A DNA stretch of 64,000 bases from Paucilactobacillus suebicus DSM 5007 = KCTC 3549. GTDB lineage: Bacteria; Bacillota; Bacilli; Lactobacillales; Lactobacillaceae. Below the pieces are notes generated by a model, which saw only the letters and a program-made list of their open reading frames with translations, had not been told where the DNA came from and ran no database searches. Below are positions 18,560 through 27,656 of the stretch, piece after piece; the first letter of the stretch is position 1, and the number at the start of each line of letters is the position of its first letter. Both the position numbers and the translations under genes were made by a program. The DNA lies in NCBI RefSeq assembly GCF_001434475.1, contig NZ_AZGF01000005.1, positions 62,001 through 126,000 on the forward strand, read 5' to 3'.

Positions 18560-20404
18560 TCAAGCCATTTTTAAATCGATTCTTTTTTGCATGTCTGCTA
18601 AAATTCTCCGACTTGTGCGACTACCATTTTTAGCTCGTAAAGCTAATAAAATCGTTACCATATCAACAATTTCTTGAAACAATGCTCCAATCAACGCTGG
18701 AATTACACCAGTTGAAGCGATCAGCATCAGTACAACCAAAATGACAATTCCCGTCAAAACGTCATGCTTTGCGATTTTCATAGTATCCTGACTGATTTCT
18801 ACCGATTGAGCCACTTTACTTAAATCGTCTTTTAGAATCACTACATCTGCTGATTCACTGGCTGCAGTTGCCCCATGCTCACCCATCGCAATTCCGATAT
18901 CGGCAGCTGTTAATGATGGTGCATCGTTAACGCCATCACCGACCATCATCACCGGTCGATTTTCTTGAGAAATATTTTGGAGAACTTCAATTTTATTTTC
19001 TGGAAGTAAGTTCCCATGAATAGCATCCAGTCCAAGCGGCTGACCAATTGACTCAGCAATCTTGGTCTGATCCCCGGTCAACATTAATACTTTTTGTACT
19101 CCAAGACTTCTAAGTTCATCAATGGTTGCAGGTGTCTCTGGCCGTAACCGATCCAAGAATGTTATACATCCAGCATACTTATCATCAACACTGACGTACA
19201 CGGCAGTCTGCTCCAGAGGTTGAACGTCTTCACTTGTCACAAATTTTAGCTTACCAACCTTTACTGTTTTTCCATCGACAGTTCCCTTAATCCCTTGTGC
19301 GGTGATTTCTTCTAAGTTTGTGACTTCAAGAAGATTACGAGGTCCAACTTTAGCAATCAACGACCGAGCTAATACATGACCTGAATGTTGTTCAGCACTG
19401 GCAGCTAAGTTGATGATACTCGCCGCAGTCCATGGATCACGAGGACGAATATCGTTAACTTCAAGCTGACCCTTGGTTAAGGTACCCGTTTTATCAAATG
19501 CAGCTGTTTTCACCTGTGCCAGTTTTTCAATAGTTGTTCCCGTTTTAACAATAATCCCATTTTGGCTAGTTCGGTTCATTCCGGCAACTAGTGCAATGGG
19601 CGCAGCTAAAATCAAAGGACACGGAGATGCAACAACTAGGACTTCGGCAATTCGAACTGGATCGCCCGATACTAGCCATGCCAAAACTGCAATTAATACC
19701 GCAACAAAAGTAAAGGGAACCGCATAGCGATCAGCCATTCTAACGAACCGAGCAGGTTGGTTTGCCGACTTTTTAACCAACTCGATGATTGCCTGATACT
19801 GACTGTTAGCCGCGGTACTTAGCGCAGTGACAGTCACGGAAGCCGAACCGTTCACCGATCCGGACATCACTTCGTCATCAATTTTTTTGTTTACTGGATT
19901 CGATTCACCAGTTAGTGAAGATTCATCAAACGAAGACTCACCATCAATAATACGGCTATCAACCGGCACTAATTCACCTGGTTTTATAATTAATTGGTCA
20001 CCAACCTCAACTTGCTCCGCGTCAACATCTTTAAGTTTCCCATTTGACAAGCGGTGAGCCTGTTGCGGCGAATTTTCAAGCAACGACTTCAATTCTTCTC
20101 CAGCTTTTTTTGACGCATAATCTTCAAGTGTATCTCCACCGGTTAACATAATTAACACGACCAAACTCGCCCAGTACTCACCCACAATTAAGGTGGCTGC
20201 AATTGCCATAATTGCGAGTAAATCAATTCCATACTTTCCTGACTTGAGTGTCTTCACCATTTCAATAAACATGAGGATCGCTACGATCGCCCCCGCAATT
20301 GTTGCCAACCATTGTGCGGCATTCGGTAGTTTAAAAACAAATTCTAATATTAACGCGACTATGCCGACCCCTAAAGTTAATCCTAATTTAGTTGAGTTTT
20401 TCAT
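18560..20404 (-). CDS. heavy-metal P1B-type ATPase with SPC motif
   Basis: At 614 residues without an N-terminal HMA domain, it has the actuator motif SLTGESNP (163-170), the transmembrane metal motif SPCPL (260-264), phosphorylation site DKTGT (D304) and hinge GDGVND. The usual CPC is replaced by SPC, as in the P1B-4 (Co/Zn/Fe) group. The nucleotide-domain HP dipeptide is replaced: the region reads EQHSGHVLAR, so Pro is missing. It should export a transition metal. It is divergent from a second metal ATPase with 178 bases between. Metal specificity cannot be settled. Confidence 0.85.
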   Translation of the reverse strand: MKNSTKLGLTLGVGIVALILEFVFKLPNAAQWLATIAGAIVAILMFIEMVKTLKSGKYGIDLLAIMAIAATLIVGEYWASLVVLIMLTGGDTLEDYASKKAGEELKSLLENSPQQAHRLSNGKLKDVDAEQVEVGDQLIIKPGELVPVDSRIIDGESSFDESSLTGESNPVNKKIDDEVMSGSVNGSASVTVTALSTAANSQYQAIIELVKKSANQPARFVRMADRYAVPFTFVAVLIAVLAWLVSGDPVRIAEVLVVASPCPLILAAPIALVAGMNRTSQNGIIVKTGTTIEKLAQVKTAAFDKTGTLTKGQLEVNDIRPRDPWTAASIINLAASAEQHSGHVLARSLIAKVGPRNLLEVTNLEEITAQGIKGTVDGKTVKVGKLKFVTSEDVQPLEQTAVYVSVDDKYAGCITFLDRLRPETPATIDELRSLGVQKVLMLTGDQTKIAESIGQPLGLDAIHGNLLPENKIEVLQNISQENRPVMMVGDGVNDAPSLTAADIGIAMGEHGATAASESADVVILKDDLSKVAQSVEISQDTMKIAKHDVLTGIVILVVLMLIASTGVIPALIGALFQEIVDMVTILLALRAKNGSRTSRRILADMQKRIDLKMA

Positions 20405-20498
20405 GGTTGCGCCTCCTCGTTGACTCTTCTAGTTTATAATCATTCTAACATAGAACTAGTTAACACTACTAATTATATGAATTAAAACCTTTCTGCCA

Positions 20499-20520
20499 AA
20501 AATTGATTTACATCAATTTT
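20499..20520. promoter_or_regulatory. 9+9 inverted repeat between divergent metal ATPases
   Basis: AAAATTGAT and ATCAATTTT are perfect arms with a 4-base spacer (TTAC), lying 63 bases before the ATG at 20583. This is a likely operator for a metal-responsive repressor controlling one or both ATPases. It does not match the CopY box. Confidence 0.4.
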
Positions 20521-20582
20521 ATTTACGTTCATTCCCGTTATGATTTAGTCAACATCAAATCATTTTATGAGGAGTGGTTCAA

Positions 20583-22493
20583 ATGAAATTTCAGATATTT
20601 ATTCAAAAACATAATAATCAAATCACACTCGCCTCGGCAATTTTGATTATCACGGGCTATCTTAGTAAATTTCTTTTTGCTAATGATCTGGGTTTTAATG
20701 TCATACTTGCCACAGCATCAGTCATTGCAGCAGTTCCCATTATGATTCACGCATATCAATCACTAAGAGCAAAAGTGATCAGTATTGAATTGCTCGTCAG
20801 TATCGCTGTCATTGGTGCTTTTATTATCGGCGAGTTCAATGAATCTGCAATCGTCACTTTTTTATTTCAATTCGGCGGTTATCTAGAACAAAGAACTTTA
20901 ACCAAAACTCGTCAATCAATTAAATCACTGACTGAAATGGCACCATCAACCGCAGTACTCGTAAATGCTGATGGCACCACAAGTAAAATCGATGTTGATG
21001 ACGTGGCGGAAAATGATGTTGTACTGGTGAAAACAGGCGCATCTGTGCCAGTTGATGGCGAAGTCATTGATGGTCATGGTTATACAGATGAATCCGTGAT
21101 TACTGGAGAATCAAAAGCAATTAGTAAGCAAGTAAATGACAATGTTTTTTCAGGAACCATAGTTAGCGATGGCTTTTTAAAAGTGAAAGCCACCAAAGTT
21201 GGTGATGATACCACTTTTGCTAAGATTATTGACCTAGTTGAAGAAGCCGAAGATACCAAATCGCATGCCGAAAAATTCATCGATCGTTTTGCTAAATATT
21301 ACACGCCAGCTGTCTTAATCATTGCACTAATTGTTTTTGTAATAACTAGAGATTTTAAGCTTGCAATCACGGTACTAGTTCTTGGCTGTCCAGGCGCCCT
21401 CGTAATCGGTGCACCCGTTTCAAACGTTGCCGGAATTGGCAACGGTGCTAAACGTGGTATCTTAGTTAAAGGCGGAGAAGCAATGGACAGTTTTGCAAAA
21501 ATTGATACCTTCATGTTTGATAAAACTGGAACACTGACGACGGGGAAAACATCTGTTACCGAAGTTAATCAGTATAATAACGATGTCAAAACTTCAATAA
21601 GCTATGCTGCCAAAATTGAAAGTCTCTCAGACCATCCCCTTGGTCGCGCAATTGTGAACTATGCTAACCAGCAAAAAATCTCCTTCAGTGATTACAGCGT
21701 CGATAATAATCAAGCAATTAAGGGTCAAGGTATTAATGCAACTGTTGACGGCCACCATCTTCTTCTTGGCAATAAAAAAATGATGGACCAAAACAGTATT
21801 AAGCTTTCAACAGCCCAAGCGAATGATTTAACACAGCTGCAAAAGAAAGGTAGCTCAAACGTGATCGTGGCTATTGATCACCAGATTGTTCTTATTATTG
21901 GTATCGCGGATGTTATTCGGCCAGAAGTGGCGGATAAACTTCGTGAATTAAGAAATCACGGAGCCAAACATTTGATTATGTTAACCGGTGACAACCAAGC
22001 AACCGCTACTTATGTAGGCAATCAGGTTGGCATCGATACAGTTTACGCCGAGCTAATGCCGGAACAAAAATTAGAACTGGTCAAAGAATATCAATCGCAA
22101 GGTAATCGAGTTGCATTCGTCGGCGATGGCATTAACGACAGTCCATCGATCGCAACTGCGGATATTGGCATTGCAATGGGAAGTGGTACAGATGTTGCAA
22201 TCGAAACCTCAGACATTGTATTAATGAAATCAAACTTCAACTCACTCGTTCACGCATATGGATTAGCTAAAAAGACAGTGTTAAATACAAAGGAAAATAT
22301 AACAATTGCAATTGGCGTGGTTGCTTTCTTGTTGTTTGGCTTAGTGGCCGGATTCATTTATATGGCTAGTGGTATGTTTGTCCATGAGGCAAGTATTTTA
22401 ATCGTTATTTTTAACGCAATGAGGTTAATTGCTTATGGTAACGACCGTAATTCAGCAAAACATCATAGTTTAAATACTGAATTTGCAAAGTGA
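20583..22493 (+). CDS. heavy-metal P-type ATPase with CPG motif
   Basis: From the ATG at 20583 (ribosome site GAGGAG) the protein has 636 residues. Features: actuator VITGES (172-177), metal motif CPG (C269-G271) within VLGCPGALVIGAP, phosphorylation D313 in MFDKTGT, the HP motif in SDHPLGRAIV, and GDGINDSPSIATADIGIAMG. The CPG in place of CPC or SPC is uncommon and makes the ion unclear. No N-terminal metal-binding domain. It is divergent from the SPC-type ATPase. About seven or eight membrane helices are visible. Confidence 0.85.
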   Translation: MKFQIFIQKHNNQITLASAILIITGYLSKFLFANDLGFNVILATASVIAAVPIMIHAYQSLRAKVISIELLVSIAVIGAFIIGEFNESAIVTFLFQFGGYLEQRTLTKTRQSIKSLTEMAPSTAVLVNADGTTSKIDVDDVAENDVVLVKTGASVPVDGEVIDGHGYTDESVITGESKAISKQVNDNVFSGTIVSDGFLKVKATKVGDDTTFAKIIDLVEEAEDTKSHAEKFIDRFAKYYTPAVLIIALIVFVITRDFKLAITVLVLGCPGALVIGAPVSNVAGIGNGAKRGILVKGGEAMDSFAKIDTFMFDKTGTLTTGKTSVTEVNQYNNDVKTSISYAAKIESLSDHPLGRAIVNYANQQKISFSDYSVDNNQAIKGQGINATVDGHHLLLGNKKMMDQNSIKLSTAQANDLTQLQKKGSSNVIVAIDHQIVLIIGIADVIRPEVADKLRELRNHGAKHLIMLTGDNQATATYVGNQVGIDTVYAELMPEQKLELVKEYQSQGNRVAFVGDGINDSPSIATADIGIAMGSGTDVAIETSDIVLMKSNFNSLVHAYGLAKKTVLNTKENITIAIGVVAFLLFGLVAGFIYMASGMFVHEASILIVIFNAMRLIAYGNDRNSAKHHSLNTEFAK

Positions 22494-22500
22494 ACACAAA

Positions 22501-22535
22501 ATGAGATCGAGAAAAATATTCTCGGTCTCATTTTT
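22501..22535 (+). terminator. terminator of the CPG-type ATPase gene
   Basis: ATGAGATCGAGAA and TTCTCGGTCTCAT pair with one mismatch and are followed by TTTTT. It lies 8 bases after the stop codon. Confidence 0.85.
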
Positions 22536-22561
22536 ATATAGGAGCGCATTAGCAAAGCATC

Positions 22562-22663
22562 AAAAAAGCACCCGCCCCACACAAACCGGTGCTTCAAAAC
22601 AGTCCACTGTTTTCTGCGGCCTAGCAGCCGCTAATTCGAGAATTCATTGAGTACTCCCCTACA
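22562..22663 (-). ncRNA. candidate small RNA (about 100 nt) with own promoter and terminator
   Basis: Read on the minus strand, transcription from near 22663 would give an RNA with hairpin GCGGC-TGCTAG-GCCGC, hairpin AAAACAG-TGGA-CTGTTTT, then AGCACC...GGTGCT and a U6 tract at 22562-22567, an intrinsic terminator. A consensus promoter with a cre-like site lies just upstream. It contains a possible 8-codon ORF (22621-22647, MNSRISGC) with GGGGAG at the right distance. I could not match it to a known RNA family. Confidence 0.5.
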
Positions 22664-22669
22664 AATGTA

Positions 22670-22698
22670 ATTATCACATAATGTAAGCGCTTTTTCAA
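22670..22698 (-). promoter_or_regulatory. promoter of the candidate small RNA, overlapped by a cre-like site
   Basis: On the minus strand TTGAAA (22693-22698) and GATAAT (22670-22675) are 17 bases apart, preceded by TG as in an extended -10. The spacer contains AAGCGCTTACA, which with the preceding bases matches 12 of 14 positions of the CcpA consensus TGWAANCGNTNWCA. Repression by CcpA in sugar-rich conditions is therefore likely. Confidence 0.55.
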
Positions 22699-22733
22699 CG
22701 ACTTCGTAAGCAATTTCACAATTTTCTTTGCTA

Positions 22734-23399
22734 TTAATCTAACCTTAATAAATGCGGCTTGCCATAGTAATATCCTTGGCAATATTTAATTCCTAGTGAA
22801 CTAGCAATTTCTTCATCATCTGAGGTTTCAATTCCTTCAACCATGAACCGAGATCGATTATTGGCGGCAATCTTTTGCCACCTTTTAATGTGATCCTGAA
22901 TGATCATATTTTCAATTCCCTCATCAAAATTTTGAAGTGCAAATTTTAATTCAGAGGCAATTGGCAGAAAGTTCTTGATCTGTTCATAATGGTTATTGCC
23001 ACTGCCGACGTCATCCAAAGATATTTCCATTCCATGTTCCCAAAAACGACTAAGCATCCCCAGCAACTCCAAAGATGTAATCTGTTCATCACCCGGTTCC
23101 TCGGTCACTTCGATCACTAATTTTAGTGGTTGAATTTGTTGCTGACACCTAATCAAGGCATCGTCTATGAGCGGGTCTAAAATCTGACGACGATTTAAAT
23201 TAACTGAAATTGTCTTAACTTTTAAAGAAAGAGTACTTGTTGTTTTCAGAAGAGTATTAACCATTATGTCTATTGGAATATCCGAAAAATGTTCTGGTAA
23301 CACCCATCGACTACCAACTTGCTGTCTAATTAATAGCTCGTAGCCAACAACTGACTTATTAATTTTATTTAACTGTGGTTGAATAAAATATCTATACAT
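22734..23399 (-). CDS. EAL-domain protein, putative c-di-GMP phosphodiesterase
   Basis: The 221 residues are almost only an EAL domain. The motif reads ELL (E21-L23). By spacing against well-studied EAL enzymes, the expected catalytic set is present: E21, N67, E97, D129-D130 (LDDVGSG), K152, E188 (VEGIET) and Q208 (QGYYYG). The Asp normally two residues after the catalytic Lys is lost (KFAL). Activity is plausible but unproven. There is no sensor domain or membrane segment. A GGDEF cyclase is at 46.6-47.8 kb, so both halves of c-di-GMP turnover are present. Confidence 0.85.
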   Translation of the reverse strand: MYRYFIQPQLNKINKSVVGYELLIRQQVGSRWVLPEHFSDIPIDIMVNTLLKTTSTLSLKVKTISVNLNRRQILDPLIDDALIRCQQQIQPLKLVIEVTEEPGDEQITSLELLGMLSRFWEHGMEISLDDVGSGNNHYEQIKNFLPIASELKFALQNFDEGIENMIIQDHIKRWQKIAANNRSRFMVEGIETSDDEEIASSLGIKYCQGYYYGKPHLLRLD

Positions 23400-23581
23400 A
23401 ATTTTTCACCGCACGGACTGAATTTGTGTATATCAAAGCATTTACCAGTTAATTCTAATCCTTTTAATCATGCATGAATAGCCAAATTTTTGAATTAAGT
23501 TTTCTCCGATTTAATTAATTCACAACTGCCAGTTTTTCTTTATCAATTGATAAATTCAATCCTTTAAAATGAACAATATAT

Positions 23582-23624
23582 TAACGCCCTCACCGTATGT
23601 TTACTCACTCGGTAAGGACGTCTT
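23582..23624 (-). terminator. weak terminator after the alpha/beta hydrolase gene
   Basis: ACGCCCTCACCG and CGGTAAGGACGT are imperfect arms just beyond the stop at 23635. The U tract is poor (TTAATATATT), so it may act as a 3' stabiliser. The remaining 23400-23581 stretch is AT-rich promoter DNA for the EAL gene. Confidence 0.4.
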
Positions 23625-23634
23625 AAGAACGATG

Positions 23635-24414
23635 CTATTCAAAAAATTCTATCATTAACTTATTAAATTGATCCGTTTGCTCAGACATTACAATATGACC
23701 GGCATGATCAACAATGGCGTATTGACCGTTCAAACACATTTGGGCTGCTGCTTTTGCGTGATCACTTGACCAAAATGGGCTCTGCCGTCCCGCAATAAAT
23801 AAAATTGGACATTTCATTAATTTCAAGACATCCCGCCAATCTTGAAATGCATGATCATAAAGCAATGGCTTGTTTAACTCATAGTCAAATCGGTATCCCG
23901 ATTGAACCATTTTCAATTGTCGATATGTTTCATCGTCAATATTTTTAACTGTCGTTTTAACACCATACATTTTTTCAGCGGCTTCAGGAAAATTATTCCA
24001 GTTTAAGTCTAATAATCCATATGGCCAAGAATCATCTGCAATCATTTTAGGTGATTGGTCAACCGAAATCATTTTATTGATGACTCCATCCCCATATAAT
24101 GAACAATATGCCCATAAAGCTGAAGCACCCATTGAATTCCCCATGACGTTTAATTTCGAAATGTGCAAAAATTTGATTAATTCATGGATATCCTTGCCTT
24201 GTCTACTCATTCGAAGGCCTTTTGCTGTCACTTCCGAACGACCATGATTTCTTCGATCTAAATTAATGACACGATAACCATGATCAACCAGGCAACGAAC
24301 CTGCTGATACCAAATTTCTTTAAACCCACCATACCCAGTCGTAATTAAAACTGGATAACCTTTACCATCATCGCTATACTCAAGTTCAATTCCATCGCTA
24401 GTTGTAAACCGCAT
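23635..24414 (-). CDS. alpha/beta hydrolase
   Basis: This 259-residue hydrolase has the nucleophile elbow GNSMG near residue 93, an Asp in the PILFIAGRQSPFWSS region and the catalytic His in DHAGHIVM near residue 240. The oxyanion segment is TTGYGG. No secretion signal is seen. Its start overlaps the end of the pantothenate kinase gene by 17 bases, so the two are cotranscribed. Esterase or thioesterase activity is possible; the substrate is unknown. Confidence 0.85.
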   Translation of the reverse strand: MRFTTSDGIELEYSDDGKGYPVLITTGYGGFKEIWYQQVRCLVDHGYRVINLDRRNHGRSEVTAKGLRMSRQGKDIHELIKFLHISKLNVMGNSMGASALWAYCSLYGDGVINKMISVDQSPKMIADDSWPYGLLDLNWNNFPEAAEKMYGVKTTVKNIDDETYRQLKMVQSGYRFDYELNKPLLYDHAFQDWRDVLKLMKCPILFIAGRQSPFWSSDHAKAAAQMCLNGQYAIVDHAGHIVMSEQTDQFNKLMIEFFE

Positions 24415-25171
24415 TCAGCTCAACCTCCTCGTATGAATGCTGATAATTAATATTAATCAATTCATGTCGTCGATTCATCGATAAAACCATGTCGGCATTT
24501 TTTCTAGTTGGCACAACAAACTTTTGGTAATTAGGCACATCAACACATTGCCACGCCTGCATAATCTTAGTATTAAATCGTTCAGTCGTTTCTAGCGGCA
24601 TTGATTGGTGGCAGCGAACTGCGTACCACTGAAAAACATCTCTAGAATCAGCATCAAGAAATATCTTTGTTGTTGCCATGTCGCAAAGTGGATGCTGCAG
24701 ACTAATTAAGCCTTCAATTATCAGTATATCTGGTTGATATACCACCATTTGTTGATTAGAAATATCATTGACGTGATGATCATACATCGGTATATCAATG
24801 GCATTCCCGTTATTAATTGATTCAATAAAGTTTTCAATCAGATTTTGATCATAGCTATCTGGAAATCCCTTATGGTCAAAATTATTCATCTTCTTTAGTT
24901 TGGTATTACTATATAAAAAATTATCCGTGCAGACCAAATCGATCGATTTATTGAGCATTCTTTGTTGCAAATCATTTTGAAGTTGCTTAGCAAAAGTTGA
25001 TTTACCCACTGCAATATTTCCAGCAATACTAATAATTATAGGGTTTGTGTGGTGCTGATCATGTATAATAGATGATGATAGATCGTTTAAAAAAATATGT
25101 TTTAACTGTTTCATAACAAAATCACTTATCCCTTCAGGGGTTAGTTGGAGGACATCATGGATATCAAACAC
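24398..25171 (-). CDS. coaA: type I pantothenate kinase-like P-loop kinase
   Basis: The protein aligns in pattern with CoaA: IISIAGNIAVGKST (P-loop, 51-59), LVCTDNFLYSN, KKMNNFDHKGFPDSYD, IPMYDHHVNDI and QPDILIIEGLISLQ. At 257 residues it is shorter than typical CoaA (about 310), lacking part of the N-terminal helices. It would phosphorylate pantothenate in the first step of CoA synthesis. The ATG at 25171 overlaps the divergent LysR start by 15 bases and has no clear ribosome site; ATG 25114 is an alternative. Nearby CoA-ester enzymes make a CoA role attractive. Uridine kinase is the main alternative. Confidence 0.75.
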   Translation of the reverse strand: MFDIHDVLQLTPEGISDFVMKQLKHIFLNDLSSSIIHDQHHTNPIIISIAGNIAVGKSTFAKQLQNDLQQRMLNKSIDLVCTDNFLYSNTKLKKMNNFDHKGFPDSYDQNLIENFIESINNGNAIDIPMYDHHVNDISNQQMVVYQPDILIIEGLISLQHPLCDMATTKIFLDADSRDVFQWYAVRCHQSMPLETTERFNTKIMQAWQCVDVPNYQKFVVPTRKNADMVLSMNRRHELININYQHSYEEVELNAVYN

Positions 25172-26056
25172 ATTGAATATTTAATTTGCATTGTTGAGAA
25201 CGGTTACAATTTAACCAAAGCCGCACAGAGACTTCATATTTCTCAACCCGCACTCAGCAAATTTATCAATGATCTTGAAAGAACTGAGGACAACGCCATT
25301 TTCACCAGAAGTCGTAACCGGATTACTGGCTTGACTGAATCTGGGGATGAGCTAATCGAACGTGGTCGTAAAATTGAAAAGAAATTTAATCAAATGATGG
25401 ATGCATTCCATTCCACTGCTGATGAAAATCAAGGAACGGTGAAGATGGGAATTGCTCCAGTAATTATTTCAACGCTTTTCAATAACGCGATTCCTCATTT
25501 TATCCAGGATAATCCCTTGATAGATTTAAAAGTTGTCGAAACTGGTGCTTACGATTTGCAAAAAATGTTAATGTTGCAAGACATCGATATTGCTGTTCTG
25601 GTTTCTCCCGCAACATATCCTGGTATTCACGAAGATATCATCGTTAGAGACTCTGTCTCTGCTTGGTTTAATAAGCACCACCGCTTTCACGATTTCGATG
25701 GTCCAATCTCGTTTAAGGAAATTGCCAAGGAAAAAATTGTGTCGCTTGATGACAGCTTCATGGTCACGTATCAGTGGAAGCAACGCTTACGGCAACTCGG
25801 TATTGAGCCAAAGTTCTTTTTCCAGTCTGGATCTTGGGATTTACTTTTAAATATGTGTCAGGAATTAGACGTCATCACCTTAATGGCGACCCCCATTGGT
25901 AAAAATTTTGCCGGTACCGAAATCGAACACCGCCAGGTTAAACCCTTTTTCCCTTGGAACATTAGTCTATGTACCCTAGATACGGCTAACAAAAGTGAAG
26001 TTGTTAACTATACCCAGGAATGGTTCCATAATTTCTTTATGCATTCAAACGCTTAA
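25157..26056 (+). CDS. LysR-family transcriptional regulator
   Basis: This 299-residue regulator starts at ATG 25157 behind GGAGGACATC. Residues 1-60 form the LysR helix-turn-helix (KHIEYLICIVENGYNLTKAAQRLHISQPALSKFINDLE), followed by the linker helix and a periplasmic-binding-like effector domain. It is divergent from the kinase gene and convergent with the CoA-transferase gene, overlapping its 3' end by four bases. It is the only specific regulator near the enoyl-CoA reductase cluster and the best candidate to control it. Confidence 0.92.
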   Translation: MDIKHIEYLICIVENGYNLTKAAQRLHISQPALSKFINDLERTEDNAIFTRSRNRITGLTESGDELIERGRKIEKKFNQMMDAFHSTADENQGTVKMGIAPVIISTLFNNAIPHFIQDNPLIDLKVVETGAYDLQKMLMLQDIDIAVLVSPATYPGIHEDIIVRDSVSAWFNKHHRFHDFDGPISFKEIAKEKIVSLDDSFMVTYQWKQRLRQLGIEPKFFFQSGSWDLLLNMCQELDVITLMATPIGKNFAGTEIEHRQVKPFFPWNISLCTLDTANKSEVVNYTQEWFHNFFMHSNA

Positions 26057-27645
26057 TTAGTAACTGCCACGGACTTTGATGCATGATTTTCCACATTACC
26101 CATTTTATCTGGAGCAAAAATTCTAGCGTCCATATACTTCAGATCATCGCTGATCTTGGGTGTGAATGACATATGATCCAACACATCACGCTGTAGATTG
26201 ATTCCTGGTGCAATTTCTATTAATTCAATTCCATCAGCAACCAGCTTAAAGACGGCACGTTCAGTCACGTAGTAAACATTTTGTCCGTTTTCATACGCAA
26301 CGTGGCCACTAAATGTAATTTGTTCAACATCACTAACCAGTTTGTCTTTTTTGCCTTCCTTGGTGATATGAAGTTCTCCATTTTCCACATCTGCACAGAA
26401 ACCGCCGGCGGTAAACGTACCAGTGTATACCGTTGTCTTTGTGTTTTGTGTGATGTTAACGAAGCCACCGACTCCGGCAATTTTAGGACCAAACTTGGAA
26501 ACGTTGATATTGCCGTGTGAATCCAATTCAGCCAGTCCTAGGAACGTAATATCAATGCCACCACCATCATAGAAATCAAACATGTAAGGTTGATCAATCG
26601 TAGATTGAGGTGAGATTGCACAACCAAAGTCTCCACCGCCTAGCGGAACGCCACCAAACGTTCCAGGTTCCACGGTTGTAATAATATTATCTGCAGCATT
26701 TTCTTCTTTCAGAACAAGAGATACCGTTTCTGGATATTTGCCGATACCGTAGTTAACTACTCGATCTTCTGGTTCAAGAAACATTGCTGCACGGCGCGCA
26801 ATAACCTTTTTAACATCTAATGGAACATTAATTGCTCCTTCAGCTCTGATAACAGAGGCCTTAACAAAATCTGGATTATAAACTGTTGATGTACTTTGTT
26901 GGGTCATCGTTTCGTCATCAGTTTCACATACATAGTCAACTAGTAGGCCCGGAATTCGAATATCCTTTGGCTCCATTGATCCACGTTTCACGATTCTCTT
27001 AACTGAAACAATTACTTTACCACCGTTATTATGGGCAGCCATTGCAATTGCTGTTGATTCCAGCGTTAATGGCTCATCTTCAAAAGTGATATTGCCATCT
27101 TCATCAGCATATGATCCGCGTAAAATTGCGACGTTAGGCTTAGGTACTTCATAAGCAAGGTAATCCTTACCTTTAATTTGAATCTTTGAAACTAAGTCGT
27201 CCTTGGCTGCTGCATTTAACTTACCACCCTGTAGATCCGGATCGATAAATGTTCCTAGACCAACTCTCGTAATTTGAAGTGGCTTGTGAGCTGCAGAATC
27301 CCGAAAGATTTGTGATAAAACGCCTTGTGGGAAACAGTAAGCTTCAATTTTATTTGCTTCAACCAATGGTTCCAATTTAGGTGCTAGTGCCCAGTGACCG
27401 CCAACAATTCTTTTTACCATGTCTGGTTCAGCTAAATTATTAGTACCGCGGTCTTTACCGTCTCCAATTCCAGAAGCATGATAAAAGGTTAAGTTACGGG
27501 GATGACCAGTCTCTAAATATGTTTTATGAAGATTTTCCAGCACATCTTCTGCAACGTCCGATCCCAAGAATCCTTCTAGTGCAATCGTTGCATTATCAGG
27601 AATTTCTTTAATAACCGATTCGCTATCAACAAATTTTACTGACAT
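26053..27645 (-). CDS. acyl-CoA:acetate / propionate CoA-transferase (family I, fused)
   Basis: At 530 residues it matches the fused alpha-beta CoA-transferases of the Pct/YdiF type. The catalytic Glu is E326 in TVEPGTFGGVPLGGGDFG, which forms the glutamyl-CoA intermediate. The N-terminal half carries the oxyanion-type FYHASGIGDGK segment. It moves CoA between short-chain acids such as acetate, propionate, butyrate or hydroxy acids. It is the third gene of the PhaJ-Ter-CoA-transferase run on this strand, 11 bases after the reductase gene. Its role would be to activate an acid and release the reduced product. Confidence 0.9.
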   Translation of the reverse strand: MSVKFVDSESVIKEIPDNATIALEGFLGSDVAEDVLENLHKTYLETGHPRNLTFYHASGIGDGKDRGTNNLAEPDMVKRIVGGHWALAPKLEPLVEANKIEAYCFPQGVLSQIFRDSAAHKPLQITRVGLGTFIDPDLQGGKLNAAAKDDLVSKIQIKGKDYLAYEVPKPNVAILRGSYADEDGNITFEDEPLTLESTAIAMAAHNNGGKVIVSVKRIVKRGSMEPKDIRIPGLLVDYVCETDDETMTQQSTSTVYNPDFVKASVIRAEGAINVPLDVKKVIARRAAMFLEPEDRVVNYGIGKYPETVSLVLKEENAADNIITTVEPGTFGGVPLGGGDFGCAISPQSTIDQPYMFDFYDGGGIDITFLGLAELDSHGNINVSKFGPKIAGVGGFVNITQNTKTTVYTGTFTAGGFCADVENGELHITKEGKKDKLVSDVEQITFSGHVAYENGQNVYYVTERAVFKLVADGIELIEIAPGINLQRDVLDHMSFTPKISDDLKYMDARIFAPDKMGNVENHASKSVAVTN

Positions 27646-27656
27646 ATTCTCATCTC

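Noticed and set aside
22621-22663. GGGGAGTA suggested a manganese (yybP-ykoY) riboswitch near a metal ATPase
   Set aside because: It lies on the opposite strand and downstream of the ATPase gene, so it cannot lead into it. The other conserved riboswitch parts are not seen. Kept as an unclassified small RNA.
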